Part shown: positions 7,671 to 17,860 of the stretch, piece by piece
Layout: each line of letters opens with the position of its first letter
Numbering within the stretch: position 1 is the stretch's first letter
Source of the DNA: Lachnospiraceae bacterium
GTDB taxonomy: Bacteria; Bacillota; Clostridia; Lachnospirales; Lachnospiraceae
Reading direction: 5' to 3'
NCBI GenBank assembly: GCA_017476665.1
Contig: JAFUZJ010000030.1
Span: forward strand, 1-64,000
Length of the DNA: 64,000 nucleotides
Made by a program: the position numbers and the translations under genes
Notes under the pieces: model-generated
What the model saw: the letters and a program-made list of their open reading frames with translations, nothing else
The model's database searches: none
Told to the model about the DNA's origin: nothing

Positions 7671-10402
7671 TGGAAAATACAAAGACCATAGTAACGATCA
7701 CCATTGACGGTGTGCAGCTTTCCGTCGACGGTTCCCTTACCATTCTGGAGGCTGCGCAGAAAGCGGGCATTCGGATTCCCACGCTCTGCTATCTGAAGGA
7801 CGTCAATGAGATCGGCGCGTGTAAAATGTGTGTTGTGGAGGTGGAAGGCAAGGATAACCTTGTGACTTCCTGTAATACAAAGGTAAAAGAGGGCATGGTG
7901 ATCAGCACGATGTCCGAGAAGGTGGTAAAAAGCAGAAAACAGGTGCTGAACCTGCTGCTGGCAAACCATGATGTGAGATGTTTTTCCTGCGGAAAATCCG
8001 GTGAGTGTAAACTGCAGGAGCTTTCCGATGAGTATGAGATCACGCAGTCCTGTTATAAGGCGGATGCGGCAAAATTGCCTGCAAAGAAGGAGAATCCTTT
8101 CCTGACTTATTATCCGGAGTTGTGCATCAACTGTCAGAGATGTGTGAGCACCTGTAATAAGCGCGCCGGAAACGGTGTGCTGCACAACGGTAAGATCGGT
8201 ACCAGAACCTTGATCGATGCGCCTTTCGGGGAGGATTGGAAGGTGACGGATTGCGAGTCCTGCGGTAACTGTGCGGCGGCATGTCCCACAGGCGCCCTGA
8301 TCGCAAAAAATCATAAGAATTATCGTGTGGGTCAGGTGAAGAAGGTATTGACGACCTGTCCTCACTGTGCGACCGGTTGTCAGTATTATCTGTTGGTAAA
8401 AGACAACAAGATCGTGGATGTGGAGCCTGCAAACGGTCCTTCCAACAAGGGACTTTTGTGTGTAAAGGGCAGGTTTGGTTCCTTTAATTTTGTGCATTCT
8501 CCCGAGCGCCTGAAATATCCGCTGATCAAGAATCATGAGACCGGTGAGTTTGAGAGAGCCACCTGGGATGAGGCATTGGATCTGATCGCGTCCAAGTTCA
8601 ACGAGATCAAGAAGCAGTACGGACCGGATGCATTGGCGGGATTTGCCTGTTCCCGTTCTCCCAACGAGGATTGCTATATGCTCCAGAAGATGGTGCGCTG
8701 CGCATTCGGCACCAACAATGTGGATAACTGTGCGAGAGTATGTCACTCCGCATCCGTGGCCGGGTTGGCAATGACGTTGGGTTCCGGTGCCATGACCAAT
8801 CCGATCGCTGATATCACAACGGATGTGGACTGCATCCTGCTTGTGGGTTCCAATCCGGAGGAAGCACATCCCGTGGTTGGTATGCAGATCCGTCAGGCGG
8901 TGGAGAAGGGTGCCAGACTGATTGTGGTAGATCCCAGAGATATCGGTCTGTCCAAGAGTGCAGACATTCATTTGAAGTTAAAACCCGGCACCAATGTGGC
9001 GTTTGCCAACGGCATGATGAATGTGATCATCAATGAGGGACTGGTGGACGAGGAGTTTGTCAACACCAGAACCGAGGGCTTTGAAGAGTTGAAAGAAATC
9101 GTCAAGGAATATACGCCGGAGAAGGTGGCGGAGATCTGCCATATCGACCCTGATCATTTGAGAGAGGCAGCTTTGATGTATGCCAAGGCGAAGAAGGCGC
9201 CGATCATTTACTGTCTGGGCGTGACGGAGCATTCCACCGGTACCGAGGGTGTTATGTCCATGTCCAATATGGCCATGATAGTGGGCAAGCTGGGAAAATC
9301 CGGCTGCGGCGTGAACCCGCTGCGCGGACAGAACAACGTGCAGGGTGCCTGCGATATGGGCGCAATGCCCGGCGACTTCCCCGGTTATCAGAAAGTGACC
9401 AATCCCGATGCGATGGCGAAGTTTGAGAAAGCATGGGGCGTGGAACTTAACAAGAAGCCCGGTACCCATGCAACAGATGTATTCCCTGCTGCAATCCGCA
9501 AGGAGATCCGCGGCCTGTTTATCTTCGGCGAAGATCCGGTGGTGACGGACGCAGACCAGAACCATATCAAGAAAGCGTTGGAGAGCCTGGACTTCCTGGT
9601 GTTGGATGACCTATTCATGACGGAGACAGCGCAGTATGCGGATGTGATCCTGCCCGGTACCAGCTATGCGGAGAAGGAAGGAACCTTCAGCAATACCGAA
9701 AGACGGGTACAGCGTGTGAGAAAGGCAGTGGAACTGGAAGGTGAGATGCGTCTGGATACGGATATCTTTATCGATCTGATGAATCGCATGGGATATCCTC
9801 AGCCGCAACTGACTTCCGAGGAGATCATGGATGAGATCGCTTCCCTGACGCCTAGCTTCGGCGGCATCAGCCACAGGAGACTGGATAAGGGTGAGAGTTT
9901 GCAGTGGCCCTGTCTGGACAAGAAACATCCCGGCACTCCCATCATGCATGTGGGCAAGTTTACCAGAGGCTTGGGCTGGTTCTATCCGGCAGAGTATGTG
10001 CCCAGTGCGGAGCTGCCTGACGAGGAATATCCGTTTATCCTGATGACGGGACGTGTGCTGTATCATTATAATACAAGGGCGATGACCGGCAAGACCCCGG
10101 GGCTCATGGAGAGAGAGGGACATTCCTTCATTGAGATGAATACGGAAGATGCGGCGAGACTTGGCATCGAGAACGGCGAGCGGGTAAGGGTATCCTCCAG
10201 ACGCGGAACCATTACGTCGATCGCGAGAGTGGGTGAGAAAGTATCCCCGAAAGAAACTTGGATGCCGTTCCACTTCCCTGACGGAAATGCCAATGTGCTG
10301 ACCAATGCAGCTTTGGATAAATATGCCAGAATTCCGGAGTACAAGGTCTGTGCCATCAAGATTGAAAAGTTGTCGCCGAATGAAGCGGCTGCAGAGAATT
10401 GA
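7670..10402 (+). CDS. fdhF: Formate dehydrogenase catalytic (molybdopterin) subunit, Cys type
   Basis: 910 residues when started at ATG 7670, which follows AAGGAGG at 7654; an ATG 54 bases earlier lies inside the previous gene. The N-terminal quarter is NuoG-like: a 2Fe-2S ferredoxin ([15 protein letters not shown]), a [10 protein letters not shown] segment, then two 4Fe-4S sets ([23 protein letters not shown]). Next comes the molybdopterin oxidoreductase signature [11 protein letters not shown] with its own cluster and LCVKGRFG. The active-site loop reads [13 protein letters not shown] with Cys358 at the selenocysteine position of FDH-H and the following His conserved. This places it in the formate dehydrogenase group (formate to CO2, reversible) rather than the nitrate reductases. 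With the upstream chimera it should form a soluble NAD(P)-coupled enzyme. Directly followed by a short aldolase gene. Confidence 0.88.
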   Translation: MENTKTIVTITIDGVQLSVDGSLTILEAAQKAGIRIPTLCYLKDVNEIGACKMCVVEVEGKDNLVTSCNTKVKEGMVISTMSEKVVKSRKQVLNLLLANHDVRCFSCGKSGECKLQELSDEYEITQSCYKADAAKLPAKKENPFLTYYPELCINCQRCVSTCNKRAGNGVLHNGKIGTRTLIDAPFGEDWKVTDCESCGNCAAACPTGALIAKNHKNYRVGQVKKVLTTCPHCATGCQYYLLVKDNKIVDVEPANGPSNKGLLCVKGRFGSFNFVHSPERLKYPLIKNHETGEFERATWDEALDLIASKFNEIKKQYGPDALAGFACSRSPNEDCYMLQKMVRCAFGTNNVDNCARVCHSASVAGLAMTLGSGAMTNPIADITTDVDCILLVGSNPEEAHPVVGMQIRQAVEKGARLIVVDPRDIGLSKSADIHLKLKPGTNVAFANGMMNVIINEGLVDEEFVNTRTEGFEELKEIVKEYTPEKVAEICHIDPDHLREAALMYAKAKKAPIIYCLGVTEHSTGTEGVMSMSNMAMIVGKLGKSGCGVNPLRGQNNVQGACDMGAMPGDFPGYQKVTNPDAMAKFEKAWGVELNKKPGTHATDVFPAAIRKEIRGLFIFGEDPVVTDADQNHIKKALESLDFLVLDDLFMTETAQYADVILPGTSYAEKEGTFSNTERRVQRVRKAVELEGEMRLDTDIFIDLMNRMGYPQPQLTSEEIMDEIASLTPSFGGISHRRLDKGESLQWPCLDKKHPGTPIMHVGKFTRGLGWFYPAEYVPSAELPDEEYPFILMTGRVLYHYNTRAMTGKTPGLMEREGHSFIEMNTEDAARLGIENGERVRVSSRRGTITSIARVGEKVSPKETWMPFHFPDGNANVLTNAALDKYARIPEYKVCAIKIEKLSPNEAAAEN

Positions 10403-10416
10403 GAGGAGAGAACAGG

Positions 10417-11070
10417 ATGCGTTTTTTCATTGACACCGCGAAGGTGGAAGATATCAAAAAGGCCAATGACATGGGAGTGATCTGCGGGGTTACCACGAAC
10501 CCTTCTCTGATCGCGAAGGAAGGCAGAGATTTCAAGGAAGTCATTCAGGAGATCGCGGCTATCGTGGACGGACCCATCAGCGGGGAAGTAAAGGCAACCA
10601 CTGTGGATGCGGAGGGGATGATCGCGGAAGGAAGAGAGATTGCCAAGCTCCATCCGAATATGGTGGTAAAGATTCCCATGACAGTAGAGGGGCTGAAGGC
10701 CTGTAAAGTGCTTTCGTCCGAGGGGATCAAGACCAATGTGACATTAATCTTTTCTGCGAATCAGGCGCTTTTGGCGGCGCGTGCAGGAGCCACCTATGTA
10801 TCTCCTTTTCTGGGACGGCTGGATGACATCAGCCAGAGAGGCGTGGATCTGATCCGGGAGATTGCAGACATCTTCGCTGTGACGGATCTGGAGACTCAGA
10901 TCATCGCGGCAAGCGTGCGAAATCCTATTCATGTGACGGATTGTGCACTGGCAGGTGCGGATATTGCCACGGTTCCTTATAAAGTAATTGAGCAGATGGT
11001 AAATCATCCCCTGACCGACGCGGGGATTGCAAAATTCCAGGCGGATTACAGGGCTGTATTCGGTGAGTGA
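10417..11070 (+). CDS. fsa: Fructose-6-phosphate aldolase / small transaldolase
   Basis: 217 residues, the length of the FSA/TalC subfamily of class I aldolases. The start is ATG 10417 after GAGAGGAGAG; an in-frame TTG 18 bases earlier overlaps the previous stop and is less likely. The motif GVTTNPSLI is at residues 24-32 and the Schiff-base lysine is Lys85 in VVKIPMT, the same number as in E. coli FSA. The enzyme either cleaves fructose 6-phosphate to dihydroxyacetone and glyceraldehyde 3-phosphate or acts as a transaldolase in the pentose phosphate pathway; the two cannot be separated by eye. It lies 14 bases after the formate dehydrogenase gene with no terminator between, so it is probably the last gene of that operon, although no metabolic link is obvious. 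Confidence 0.9.
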   Translation: MRFFIDTAKVEDIKKANDMGVICGVTTNPSLIAKEGRDFKEVIQEIAAIVDGPISGEVKATTVDAEGMIAEGREIAKLHPNMVVKIPMTVEGLKACKVLSSEGIKTNVTLIFSANQALLAARAGATYVSPFLGRLDDISQRGVDLIREIADIFAVTDLETQIIAASVRNPIHVTDCALAGADIATVPYKVIEQMVNHPLTDAGIAKFQADYRAVFGE

Positions 11071-11092
11071 CAATAAGGCGTGATAAAAGCAG

Positions 11093-11138
11093 AACAGGCA
11101 GGAGCTGCATTATGCGGCTCTGCCTGTTCTTTGTTTTT
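11093..11138 (+). terminator. Rho-independent terminator after fsa
   Basis: AACAGGCA pairs with TGCCTGTT, and GAGC with GCTC, around a short loop with one bulge. The stem is followed by TTCTTTGTTTTT. It closes the formate dehydrogenase/fsa operon. Confidence 0.8.
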
Positions 11139-11171
11139 ACTGTAAGCAGTGACTTTTACTGCAAGCAGTGT

Positions 11172-11369
11172 TTACTGCATGCTCTCTTCCTGCTTCTTGA
11201 TCATACGACGAACCATCTCGCCACCGATGCTTCCTGCTTCCTTAGAAGTCAGGTCACCGTTGTAGCCGGCCTTCAGGTTTACGCCAAGCTCGGATGCAAC
11301 CTCAGTTTTAAAACGGTCCATAGCGTCCTTTGCGGAAGGGACCTCAACTCTATTGCTTCTGTTTGCCAT
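11172..11369 (-). CDS. Alpha/beta-type small acid-soluble spore protein
   Basis: 65 residues on the minus strand, preceded by GGAGGTG six bases before the ATG. The protein has the family hallmarks: the GPR-protease cleavage region KTEVASELGV near residue 21, the GGEMVRRMI C-terminal DNA-binding helix, and the glycine-containing linker YNGDLTSKEAGSIGG. These proteins coat spore DNA and protect it from UV and heat, then are degraded on germination. Expression should be forespore-specific (sigma-G), but I could not identify a convincing sigma-G promoter upstream. This gene is the strongest single sign that the host forms spores. Confidence 0.93.
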   Translation of the reverse strand: MANRSNRVEVPSAKDAMDRFKTEVASELGVNLKAGYNGDLTSKEAGSIGGEMVRRMIKKQEESMQ

Positions 11370-11409
11370 TTGAATTCACCTCCAAATACCTTTTGCTTTT
11401 CAGCTTCTA

Positions 11410-11492
11410 TTTTCAAGACAAACAATGCTTGCTTATCTTGAAAACAGAAACTGTTTCAATCTAAGACAATGCATCATTTATCTTGGTCTTAG
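11410..11492. repeat. Two small inverted repeats between spore protein and tig
   Basis: TTTTCAAGA (11410-11418) and its exact complement TCTTGAAAA (11436-11444) form one potential hairpin. CTAAGAC (11461-11467) and GTCTTAG (11486-11492) form another. They sit in the 315-base gap between the divergently transcribed spore protein and trigger factor genes. Neither has a T-run typical of a terminator. They may be operator sites or leader structure for the spore gene; function unknown. The rest of the gap holds the tig promoter and no convincing gene. Confidence 0.4.
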
Positions 11493-11554
11493 TATGAGCA
11501 GTGCTTTGGATTTTATGAAAAAAATACGTTGGAAAGTTTTAACAAATATAGTGC

Positions 11555-11583
11555 TTGCAAACCAACGCCAAATTTGCTATAAT
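11555..11583 (+). promoter_or_regulatory. Sigma-A promoter of tig
   Basis: -35 TTGCAA (11555-11560), 17-base spacer, perfect -10 TATAAT (11578-11583). The predicted start at about 11590 gives a leader of roughly 95 bases to the tig ATG. Confidence 0.8.
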
Positions 11584-11684
11584 TCTAAAATGACTGTGAC
11601 TATGTGCTATGTTCACAGGTAGATGGGACTATGTGAAAAAGGAAGACAGAAGACCGTCACAGGTATGAAGGAGGAAATAGAGCA

Positions 11685-13109
11685 ATGAGTGTACAGGTAG
11701 AAAAGCTGGACAAAGGTATGGCAAGGCTCACTATTGAGGTGGATGCGGAGAGATTTGAGAAGGCAGTTGAGGCTGCTTATCAGAAGAACAAGAACAGGAT
11801 TTCCGTACCCGGCTTCCGCAAGGGTAAGGCGCCCCGCAAGATGATCGAGCAGATGTATGGAAAGACTGTATTTTATGAAGACGCAGCAAATGATCTGATT
11901 CCGCAGGCGTACGAGGAGGCCTATGACGAGAGCGGTGAAGACATCGTATCTTCTCCCAAGATCGTCGTAACCCAGCTTGAGGCCGGTAAGCCTTTCATTT
12001 TTACGGCTGATGTTGCATTGAAGCCGGAGGTGAAGCTTGGCAAATATAAGGGCGTGAAGGTCGATGCAGCGGATCTCACCGTGACCGATGAGGAAGTTGA
12101 CGCAGAGATCAAGAGAGAGCAGGAGTCCAATGCGCGTATCATTAACATTGAAGACAGAGCAGTAAAGGACGGAGATCTGACTGTACTGGATTTCGAGGGA
12201 TTCATTGACGGTGTTGCTTTTGAGGGCGGCAAGGGCGAGAATCATTCCCTGACCATTGGTTCCGGTCAGTTTATTCCCGGATTTGAAGAGGGATTGATCG
12301 GTGCTGAGCTGAATAAGGAAGTGGACGTAAATGTGACTTTTCCTGAGGATTATCAGGCGAAAGAGCTTGCAGGCAAGGCTGCTGTATTCAAATGTACCGT
12401 AAAGGAGATCAAGGAAAAGCAGCTTCCTGATCTGGATGATGAGTTTGCAAGCGAGGTATCCGAGTTTGATACCATGGATGAGTATAAGGAAGATGTAAAG
12501 AAGAAGCTGGGCGAGAGAAAGGCAGAGGCAGCAAAGGAAGCAAAAGAGGCAGCTGTGATCGAGACGATCATTGCAGAGGCTGAGATGGAGATTCCTGATG
12601 CAATGGTTGAGACCCAGCAGAGACAGATGGTAGATGAGTTCGCACAGAGAATTCAGGCACAGGGCATGTCTATGGAGCAGTACATGCAGTTCACCGGTAT
12701 GACCATGGCTACCATGATGGATCAGGTGAAAGTGCAGGCTATGCAGAGGATCGAGTCCCGTCTGGTGATGGAGGCGGTTGCCAAGGCTGAAAAGTTCGAG
12801 GTTTCCGATGAGGAGTTTGAAGCGGAGATCAAGGTGATGGGTGAGGCTTATCAGCTTGAGCCTGAAAAGGTGAAAGAGCTTCTTGGCGAGAGCGGTGCAA
12901 AGCAGGTGAAGGAAGACCTTTGCATTAAGAAAGCGGTAGAGTTCGTTGTGGAGAACGCAAAGGAGAGCAAGCCTGCCAAGTCCAGAGCAAAGAAGGCAGA
13001 TAAGGATTCTGAGAAGGACGAGAAGGCTGAAAAACCGGAAAAGACTGAGAAACCCAAGCGGACCAAGAAAGCTGACAAGGCAGAAAAAGAAGAATCTGCA
13101 GAAGAGTAA
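11685..13109 (+). CDS. tig: Trigger factor, ribosome-associated chaperone and prolyl isomerase
   Basis: 474 residues, slightly longer than the usual 430. The N-terminal ribosome-binding domain contains VPGFRKGKAPRKMIEQMYG (the GFRxGKxP signature). The FKBP-type isomerase domain at about residues 150-245 contains VLDFEGFIDG and FIPGFEEGLIGA. A long helical C-terminal chaperone domain follows. The final 45 residues form a highly charged Lys/Glu extension (KSRAKKADKDSEKDEKAE and onward) that is not part of the core fold and explains the extra length. It binds nascent chains at the ribosome exit tunnel. Start ATG 11685 after AGGAGG; own promoter and terminator. Its place just before clpP-clpX is the common bacterial order. 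Confidence 0.97.
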   Translation: MSVQVEKLDKGMARLTIEVDAERFEKAVEAAYQKNKNRISVPGFRKGKAPRKMIEQMYGKTVFYEDAANDLIPQAYEEAYDESGEDIVSSPKIVVTQLEAGKPFIFTADVALKPEVKLGKYKGVKVDAADLTVTDEEVDAEIKREQESNARIINIEDRAVKDGDLTVLDFEGFIDGVAFEGGKGENHSLTIGSGQFIPGFEEGLIGAELNKEVDVNVTFPEDYQAKELAGKAAVFKCTVKEIKEKQLPDLDDEFASEVSEFDTMDEYKEDVKKKLGERKAEAAKEAKEAAVIETIIAEAEMEIPDAMVETQQRQMVDEFAQRIQAQGMSMEQYMQFTGMTMATMMDQVKVQAMQRIESRLVMEAVAKAEKFEVSDEEFEAEIKVMGEAYQLEPEKVKELLGESGAKQVKEDLCIKKAVEFVVENAKESKPAKSRAKKADKDSEKDEKAEKPEKTEKPKRTKKADKAEKEESAEE

Positions 13110-13145
13110 GGTGATCGGCAAGAATACCGGAATCATGTAAGATAA

Positions 13146-13190
13146 CAATAGTTGTACTCAATATTTGGGTACAACTATTGTATATTTTAT
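13146..13190 (+). terminator. Terminator-like hairpin after tig
   Basis: A perfect 12-base stem, CAATAGTTGTAC (13146-13157) with GTACAACTATTG (13169-13180), followed by the AT-rich TATATTTTAT. It separates tig from clpP, which has its own promoter. Confidence 0.75.
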
Positions 13191-13236
13191 GAAAATCTTA
13201 AGCTCTTAACTTTTTATTAAATTCCGTTTGTCTCCA

Positions 13237-13264
13237 TTGAAAAATTTGGAAATTTGTATACAAT
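13237..13264 (+). promoter_or_regulatory. Sigma-A promoter of the clpP operon
   Basis: -35 TTGAAA (13237-13242), 16-base spacer, -10 TACAAT (13259-13264). The transcript would start near 13271, about 45 bases before the clpP ATG. I see no CtsR-type tandem heptad repeat (GGTCAAA). Confidence 0.65.
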
Positions 13265-13315
13265 GGGATAAGATGGTAAAAATTGTAAAATGGATTGAGA
13301 ACAGGAGGAATTACT

Positions 13316-13915
13316 ATGGCTTTAATACCTTACGTCATCGAGCAGACCAGCAAAGGTGAGCGTTCTTACGATATTTATTCCAGACTTTTAAAAGACAGGA
13401 TCATTATCCTCGGTGAAGAAGTGAATGAGACCACGGCCGGCATTATTGTAGCGGAGCTGCTTTTCCTGGAGGCAGAAGATCCTGAGAAGGATATTCATCT
13501 TTATATCAACAGCCCCGGCGGAAGTGTCACTGCAGGTATGGCGATCTATGATACCATGCAGTATATCAAGTGCGACGTCTCCACGGTTTGTATCGGTATG
13601 GCTGCAAGCATGGGTGCATTCCTTCTGGCAGGCGGTGCAAAGGGCAAGCGTTATGCGCTTCCCAACGCAGAGATCATGATCCATCAGCCGCTTGGCGGAA
13701 CACAGGGACAGGCAACCGAGATTGAGATTGCAGCAAAGCACATCCTGCGTACGAAAGAGAAGTTGAACCGTATTCTTTCGGAGAATACCGGCAGAGATTA
13801 CGAGCAGATCTGTGCTGACACGGAGCGTGACAACTGGAAGACCGCTGAGGAAGCGAAAGAATATGGTCTGGTGGATAAGGTGATCACTTTCCATACAGCG
13901 CAGGAAGAGAAATAA
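13316..13915 (+). CDS. clpP: ClpP, proteolytic subunit of ClpXP
   Basis: 199 residues, typical for the family, started at ATG 13316 eight bases after AGGAGG (an upstream in-frame start at 13295 would overlap this ribosome binding site). The serine protease triad is visible: Ser in [14 protein letters not shown], His in MIHQPLGG, and the Asp in the [15 protein letters not shown] region. It forms a tetradecameric barrel that degrades unfolded substrates fed by ClpX. Followed by clpX after 24 bases in the same operon. Confidence 0.97.
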   Translation: MALIPYVIEQTSKGERSYDIYSRLLKDRIIILGEEVNETTAGIIVAELLFLEAEDPEKDIHLYINSPGGSVTAGMAIYDTMQYIKCDVSTVCIGMAASMGAFLLAGGAKGKRYALPNAEIMIHQPLGGTQGQATEIEIAAKHILRTKEKLNRILSENTGRDYEQICADTERDNWKTAEEAKEYGLVDKVITFHTAQEEK

Positions 13916-13939
13916 AATAACTGCGGACAGGAGTAAACA

Positions 13940-15187
13940 ATGGCAGGAAAAAATATTGACAACAGCATCAGATGTTCCTTTTGCAATAAGGCACAGGGAC
14001 AGGTGCGCAAGCTGATCGCGGGTCCCGCGGGCGTATATATCTGTGATGAATGTATTGATATTTGCGCGGATATCCTGGAGGAAGAACTGGAGGACGAGGA
14101 AGACGATGAGGCGCTGCACACAGAGATCAACGTGCTGAAACCGAAAGAAATCAAGAGCTTTCTGGATGAGTATGTGATCGGTCAGGAGGCGGCAAAGCGT
14201 GCACTTTCCGTGGCAGTATATAATCATTACAAAAGGGTGACTGCGCCGAAAGATCTGGATGATGTGGAACTGCAGAAGAGCAATATCATTATGGTGGGTC
14301 CTACCGGTTCCGGAAAGACTTATCTGGCACAGACGCTGGCCAAGATCATCAATGTTCCGTTTGCAATCGCAGATGCAACGACTCTGACGGAAGCCGGATA
14401 TGTGGGGGAGGATGTGGAAAATATTCTGCTAAAGCTCATTCAGGCGGCGGATTATGATGTAGACCGTGCACAGTACGGTATTATTTATATCGATGAGATC
14501 GATAAGATCACCAAGAAGGGGGAGAATGTCTCCATTACCAGAGATGTGTCCGGTGAGGGCGTTCAGCAGGCACTCTTAAAGATCATTGAGGGTACGGTGG
14601 CCAGTGTTCCGCCCCAGGGAGGCAGAAAGCATCCCCATCAGGAGCTGATCCAGATCGATACGTCCAACATTCTCTTTATTTGCGGCGGTGCATTTGACGG
14701 ATTGGATAAGATCATCGAGACCAGATTAGACAGAAAGTCCATCGGTTTTAACACGGAGCTTACAACTAAAGTACAGAAGGAGACGGATGCCATTCTCAAA
14801 GAGGTGACGACGCAGGATCTGGTAAAATTCGGTCTGATCCCTGAGTTTGTAGGTCGTGTACCCATCTGTGTGTCCCTGGAGGGCCTGGATAAGGAAGCGC
14901 TTGTGCGTATCCTGAAAGAGCCCAAGAATGCCCTGATCAAGCAGTATCAGAAACTGTTTGATATGGATGACGTGGAGCTCGAATTCGAAGATGACGCCAT
15001 CGAGGCGATTGCGGAACAGGCATTTGAGAAGAAGACAGGTGCCAGAGGTCTTCGCTCTATCATGGAAAATATCATGATGGATATCATGTATGAGATTCCG
15101 TCAGATGACAGCATAGAGACCTGTATTATCACAAAGGAGGCTGTGGATGGCGGTCAACCTACCACGATCCGCAGAAAGCCCGCATGA
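13940..15187 (+). CDS. clpX: ClpX, ATP-dependent unfoldase of ClpXP
   Basis: 415 residues. The N-terminal zinc-binding domain has CSFCNKAQ and CDECIDIC. The AAA+ module has Walker A GPTGSGKT, Walker B IIYIDEID, and the pore loop within [15 protein letters not shown]. The [24 protein letters not shown] sensor region and the [12 protein letters not shown]-like loop area are also present. It recognises tagged proteins and threads them into ClpP. It overlaps engB by ATGA, giving the operon clpP-clpX-engB. No lon gene is present between clpX and engB, where some Clostridia carry one. Confidence 0.97.
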   Translation: MAGKNIDNSIRCSFCNKAQGQVRKLIAGPAGVYICDECIDICADILEEELEDEEDDEALHTEINVLKPKEIKSFLDEYVIGQEAAKRALSVAVYNHYKRVTAPKDLDDVELQKSNIIMVGPTGSGKTYLAQTLAKIINVPFAIADATTLTEAGYVGEDVENILLKLIQAADYDVDRAQYGIIYIDEIDKITKKGENVSITRDVSGEGVQQALLKIIEGTVASVPPQGGRKHPHQELIQIDTSNILFICGGAFDGLDKIIETRLDRKSIGFNTELTTKVQKETDAILKEVTTQDLVKFGLIPEFVGRVPICVSLEGLDKEALVRILKEPKNALIKQYQKLFDMDDVELEFEDDAIEAIAEQAFEKKTGARGLRSIMENIMMDIMYEIPSDDSIETCIITKEAVDGGQPTTIRRKPA

Positions 15188-15789
15188 TCATTCGGAATGT
15201 AAATTTGGAAACTGTATGTGGTATCACCAGTAAATTGCCCGAGAATGTCCACCCTGAGGTGGCGTTCGCGGGCAAAAGTAACGTGGGGAAATCTTCCCTG
15301 ATCAATGCGCTGATGAATCGCAAATCTCTGGCGCGTACCAGCGCACAGCCCGGCAAGACGCAGACCATTAATTTTTACAATATCAATGATGAATTGTATT
15401 TTGTGGATCTTCCCGGATACGGGTATGCCAAGGCAAATGAGAAAGTCAAAGCGCAGTGGGGGAAAATGATCGAGGATTATTTATACAGATCCAGGAAACT
15501 CAGACAGGTGTTTCTGCTGATCGATATCCGCCATGAGCCGGGGAAAAATGATATTCTGATGTATGACTGGATCAAAAAACACGGATATGAGCCGATCATC
15601 ATAGCGACCAAACTGGATAAGATCAACAGGAGTCAGATTGAAAAACAGGTAAAGCTGATACGGACGACACTGAAAGCGGGCAAAGATACGGTTATTGTAC
15701 CGTTTTCAGCGGAAACCAAACAGGGCAGGGATACGATTTATGAGATTCTGGATTCTGTTTTGACGTCGGAAGGCGGGGAAGTCGATTGA
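15184..15789 (+). CDS. engB: EngB/YsxC ribosome-biogenesis GTPase
   Basis: 201 residues. G1 motif [13 protein letters not shown]3 DLPGYGYAK, and G4 ATKLDK are all present, and the spacing matches the EngB (YihA/YsxC) group of TRAFAC GTPases. In Bacillus this GTPase acts in assembly of the large ribosomal subunit and is essential. ATGA overlap with clpX and TTGA overlap with the next gene show tight translational coupling. Confidence 0.95.
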   Translation: MIIRNVNLETVCGITSKLPENVHPEVAFAGKSNVGKSSLINALMNRKSLARTSAQPGKTQTINFYNINDELYFVDLPGYGYAKANEKVKAQWGKMIEDYLYRSRKLRQVFLLIDIRHEPGKNDILMYDWIKKHGYEPIIIATKLDKINRSQIEKQVKLIRTTLKAGKDTVIVPFSAETKQGRDTIYEILDSVLTSEGGEVD

Positions 15790-16952
15790 AAAAATATTGG
15801 AAAGCTTTAACAAATCTTGCGGTTACGCTGATCACATGTCTTCTGGTGATTTTTTTGGTTCCCAGACTGCTTGTGTTTTTTGCGCCTTTTGTTGCCGGGT
15901 GGATCGTGGCATGGATTGCCAGTCCGCTCGTTCGTTTTTTTGAGACAAAATTAAAGATCAGGCGGAAAGCGGGAAGTGCGGTGGTGATCGTGCTGGTGAT
16001 CGCGTTGGTGGTGCTGGTACTTTATCTGCTGGGCAGCAAACTGGTGAAGGAGGGAGTGGGGCTGATCGGTGCGCTGCCTCAGATCTGGACCAGTACAGAG
16101 CGGGATCTGGATGCGATCGCGCAAAAGATGAATATTCTGTACACGAAGCTGCCTCGGGATCTGCAGGTGCGCTTTACGGATGCCGGCAATGAGATAACCA
16201 CTTATTTGGGTAATTTTGTGGGAAACGTCAGTGTGCCCACAATTGAAGCGGTTGGGAATATTGCAAAACAGGTTCCGAATGTGTTGATCGGGATCATCAT
16301 GGCGCTGCTGTCAGCTTATTTGTTTGTGGCGGAACATGATCGGATCCTTGCGTGGTTTGCGAGAGTGACGCCGAGGAGTATTCAGGACAAATACAGGATC
16401 GTACGCCGCAGTCTGGTAAAAGCGGTGGGCGGATATTTCAAAGCGCAGTTCAGGATTGAGTTATGGATGTATCTGTTGCTGGTGATCGGACTGAGTGTTT
16501 TACATATTGATTACGCGCTGCTGATCGCTCTTGGAATTGCGATTTTGGACTTTATCCCGTTATTTGGCACAGGCACGGTTCTGGTGCCTTGGGCGGTGAT
16601 CAAATTCCTGAGCTCCGATTATACGTTGGCCATTGGACTGTTGGTTATCTGGGGCGTGGGGCAGTTGGTCCGGCAATTGATCCAGCCCAGGATCGTGGGA
16701 GAATCCGTGGGTATTGCGCCGATTCCGACACTTTTCTTACTGTATGTGGGATATCGTCTGGGGAGTGTGGTCGGAATGATCCTGGCGGTTCCAATCGGAT
16801 TGATCCTGTTTGGCATGTATGAGGAAGGAGTATTTGATACCACCAAGAACAGTGTGAAGATCCTGGTGAACGGTGTGAACCGTTTTCGCAGACTGGATCA
16901 GGAGGATCTGCGGGGCGTAGATTCGGATGGAGGAAAGGAGCCGCATGCGTAA
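15786..16952 (+). CDS. AI-2E family (YtvI-like) membrane protein
   Basis: 388 residues with an N-terminal pair of membrane segments (LAVTLITCLLVIFLVP and neighbours), a basic loop, a third segment, a central soluble stretch, and a C-terminal cluster of four to five hydrophobic segments including LLLVIGLSVLHIDYALLIAL and a PLFGTG motif typical of the AI-2E/YdiK/YtvI family. In Bacillus the YtvI member is linked to sporulation; other members are Na+/H+ antiporters or putative exporters. TTG is the likely start because it overlaps the engB stop (TTGA) and follows GGCGGGGAAG; no ATG lies close. The spore protein gene nearby agrees with a sporulation role but does not prove it. Confidence 0.8.
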   Translation: MKKYWKALTNLAVTLITCLLVIFLVPRLLVFFAPFVAGWIVAWIASPLVRFFETKLKIRRKAGSAVVIVLVIALVVLVLYLLGSKLVKEGVGLIGALPQIWTSTERDLDAIAQKMNILYTKLPRDLQVRFTDAGNEITTYLGNFVGNVSVPTIEAVGNIAKQVPNVLIGIIMALLSAYLFVAEHDRILAWFARVTPRSIQDKYRIVRRSLVKAVGGYFKAQFRIELWMYLLLVIGLSVLHIDYALLIALGIAILDFIPLFGTGTVLVPWAVIKFLSSDYTLAIGLLVIWGVGQLVRQLIQPRIVGESVGIAPIPTLFLLYVGYRLGSVVGMILAVPIGLILFGMYEEGVFDTTKNSVKILVNGVNRFRRLDQEDLRGVDSDGGKEPHA

Positions 16953-17685
16953 TATCAGACTCTTGTTACAATATGAAGGCACAAGATATCAGGGATGGCA
17001 GCGCCAGCAGTCTACCGATCATACGATCCAGGGAAAGCTGGAAACGCTTTTATCGAAAATGTGCAAGGAAACGATTGAGATTCAGGGAAGCGGAAGAACG
17101 GACGCGGGAGTACACGCGTTGGGACAGGTGGCAAATTTTCACACCAACTCGGAAATGACGGTAGAGGAGATGCAGACGTATATGAATACTTATCTGCCGG
17201 AGGACATCGCGGTGCTTCAGGTCGCGGAAGCGGGGTCACGGTTTCACAGTCGTCTGAATGCCAGCGGAAAGCATTATATCTATCGCGTCATAAACAGCGG
17301 GATACCGGATGTTTTCCTGCGAAGATATGCGATCCGGGTGCCGGAGAAGCTGGATCTGGACGCCATGCGAAAGGCGGCGTCTTATCTGTGCGGAGAGCAC
17401 GATTTTAAAAGCTTTACGTCTGCCAAAAAAGGAAAAAAATCCACGGTCCGCAGGATTGATTCCATTGAGATCATCCAGGAGGATGCACTGCTTACCTTTT
17501 CTTTTCAGGGGAACGGTTTTTTGCATCATATGATCCGAATCCTGATGGGAACGCTGCTGGAAGTGGGAAAAGGGGAACGGAGTCCGGAGAGTATTCCGGA
17601 ATTGTTGGATGCGAAAAACAGGGAATTGGCAGGCCCATTGATGCCCGCCAAGGGTTTGACGCTGGTGGAGATCTTTTTTTCATAG
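16945..17685 (+). CDS. truA: tRNA pseudouridine synthase A
   Basis: 246 residues from ATG 16945, which follows AGGAAAGGAG; an in-frame ATG at 16927 would place the ribosome binding site inside the gene. The catalytic motif GRTDAGVHALGQVANF carries the conserved Asp. TruA converts U38-U40 in the anticodon stem of many tRNAs to pseudouridine. Overlaps the preceding membrane protein gene by 8 bases and ends the clpP operon, before a strong terminator. Confidence 0.95.
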   Translation: MRNIRLLLQYEGTRYQGWQRQQSTDHTIQGKLETLLSKMCKETIEIQGSGRTDAGVHALGQVANFHTNSEMTVEEMQTYMNTYLPEDIAVLQVAEAGSRFHSRLNASGKHYIYRVINSGIPDVFLRRYAIRVPEKLDLDAMRKAASYLCGEHDFKSFTSAKKGKKSTVRRIDSIEIIQEDALLTFSFQGNGFLHHMIRILMGTLLEVGKGERSPESIPELLDAKNRELAGPLMPAKGLTLVEIFFS

Positions 17686-17743
17686 AAATCTATTTGAAAA
17701 TTTCTAAAAATAAAATAAAGTAACAGGATTGTGAAACATTTTG

Positions 17744-17780
17744 CCTCTCAAATACGTCTAATATATTGAGAGGTTTTTTT
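17744..17780 (+). terminator. Rho-independent terminator after truA
   Basis: CCTCTCAA (17744-17751) pairs perfectly with TTGAGAGG (17766-17773), followed by seven T residues. Closes the clpP-truA operon. Confidence 0.85.
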
Positions 17781-17860
17781 GCGTATTAAGCAAATATTAA
17801 GAATATCTTTGCAAAAAAGATGCATTGCTCTGATACAGTGTACATAGGAGGGTGAATAAA

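Noticed and set aside
5967..7682. Long minus-strand open frame opposite the NuoF/GltD chimera
   Set aside because: Antisense shadow with implausible composition (rich in His, Ile, Arg) and no start signal.
7631..8971. Minus-strand open frame opposite formate dehydrogenase
   Set aside because: Same reason; the plus-strand protein has all expected motifs.
11425..11622. 65-codon open frame between the spore protein gene and tig
   Set aside because: No ribosome binding site, and it runs through the tig promoter and inverted repeats.
11613..13148. Minus-strand open frame opposite tig
   Set aside because: Leu/His-rich shadow of the Lys/Glu-rich tig gene.
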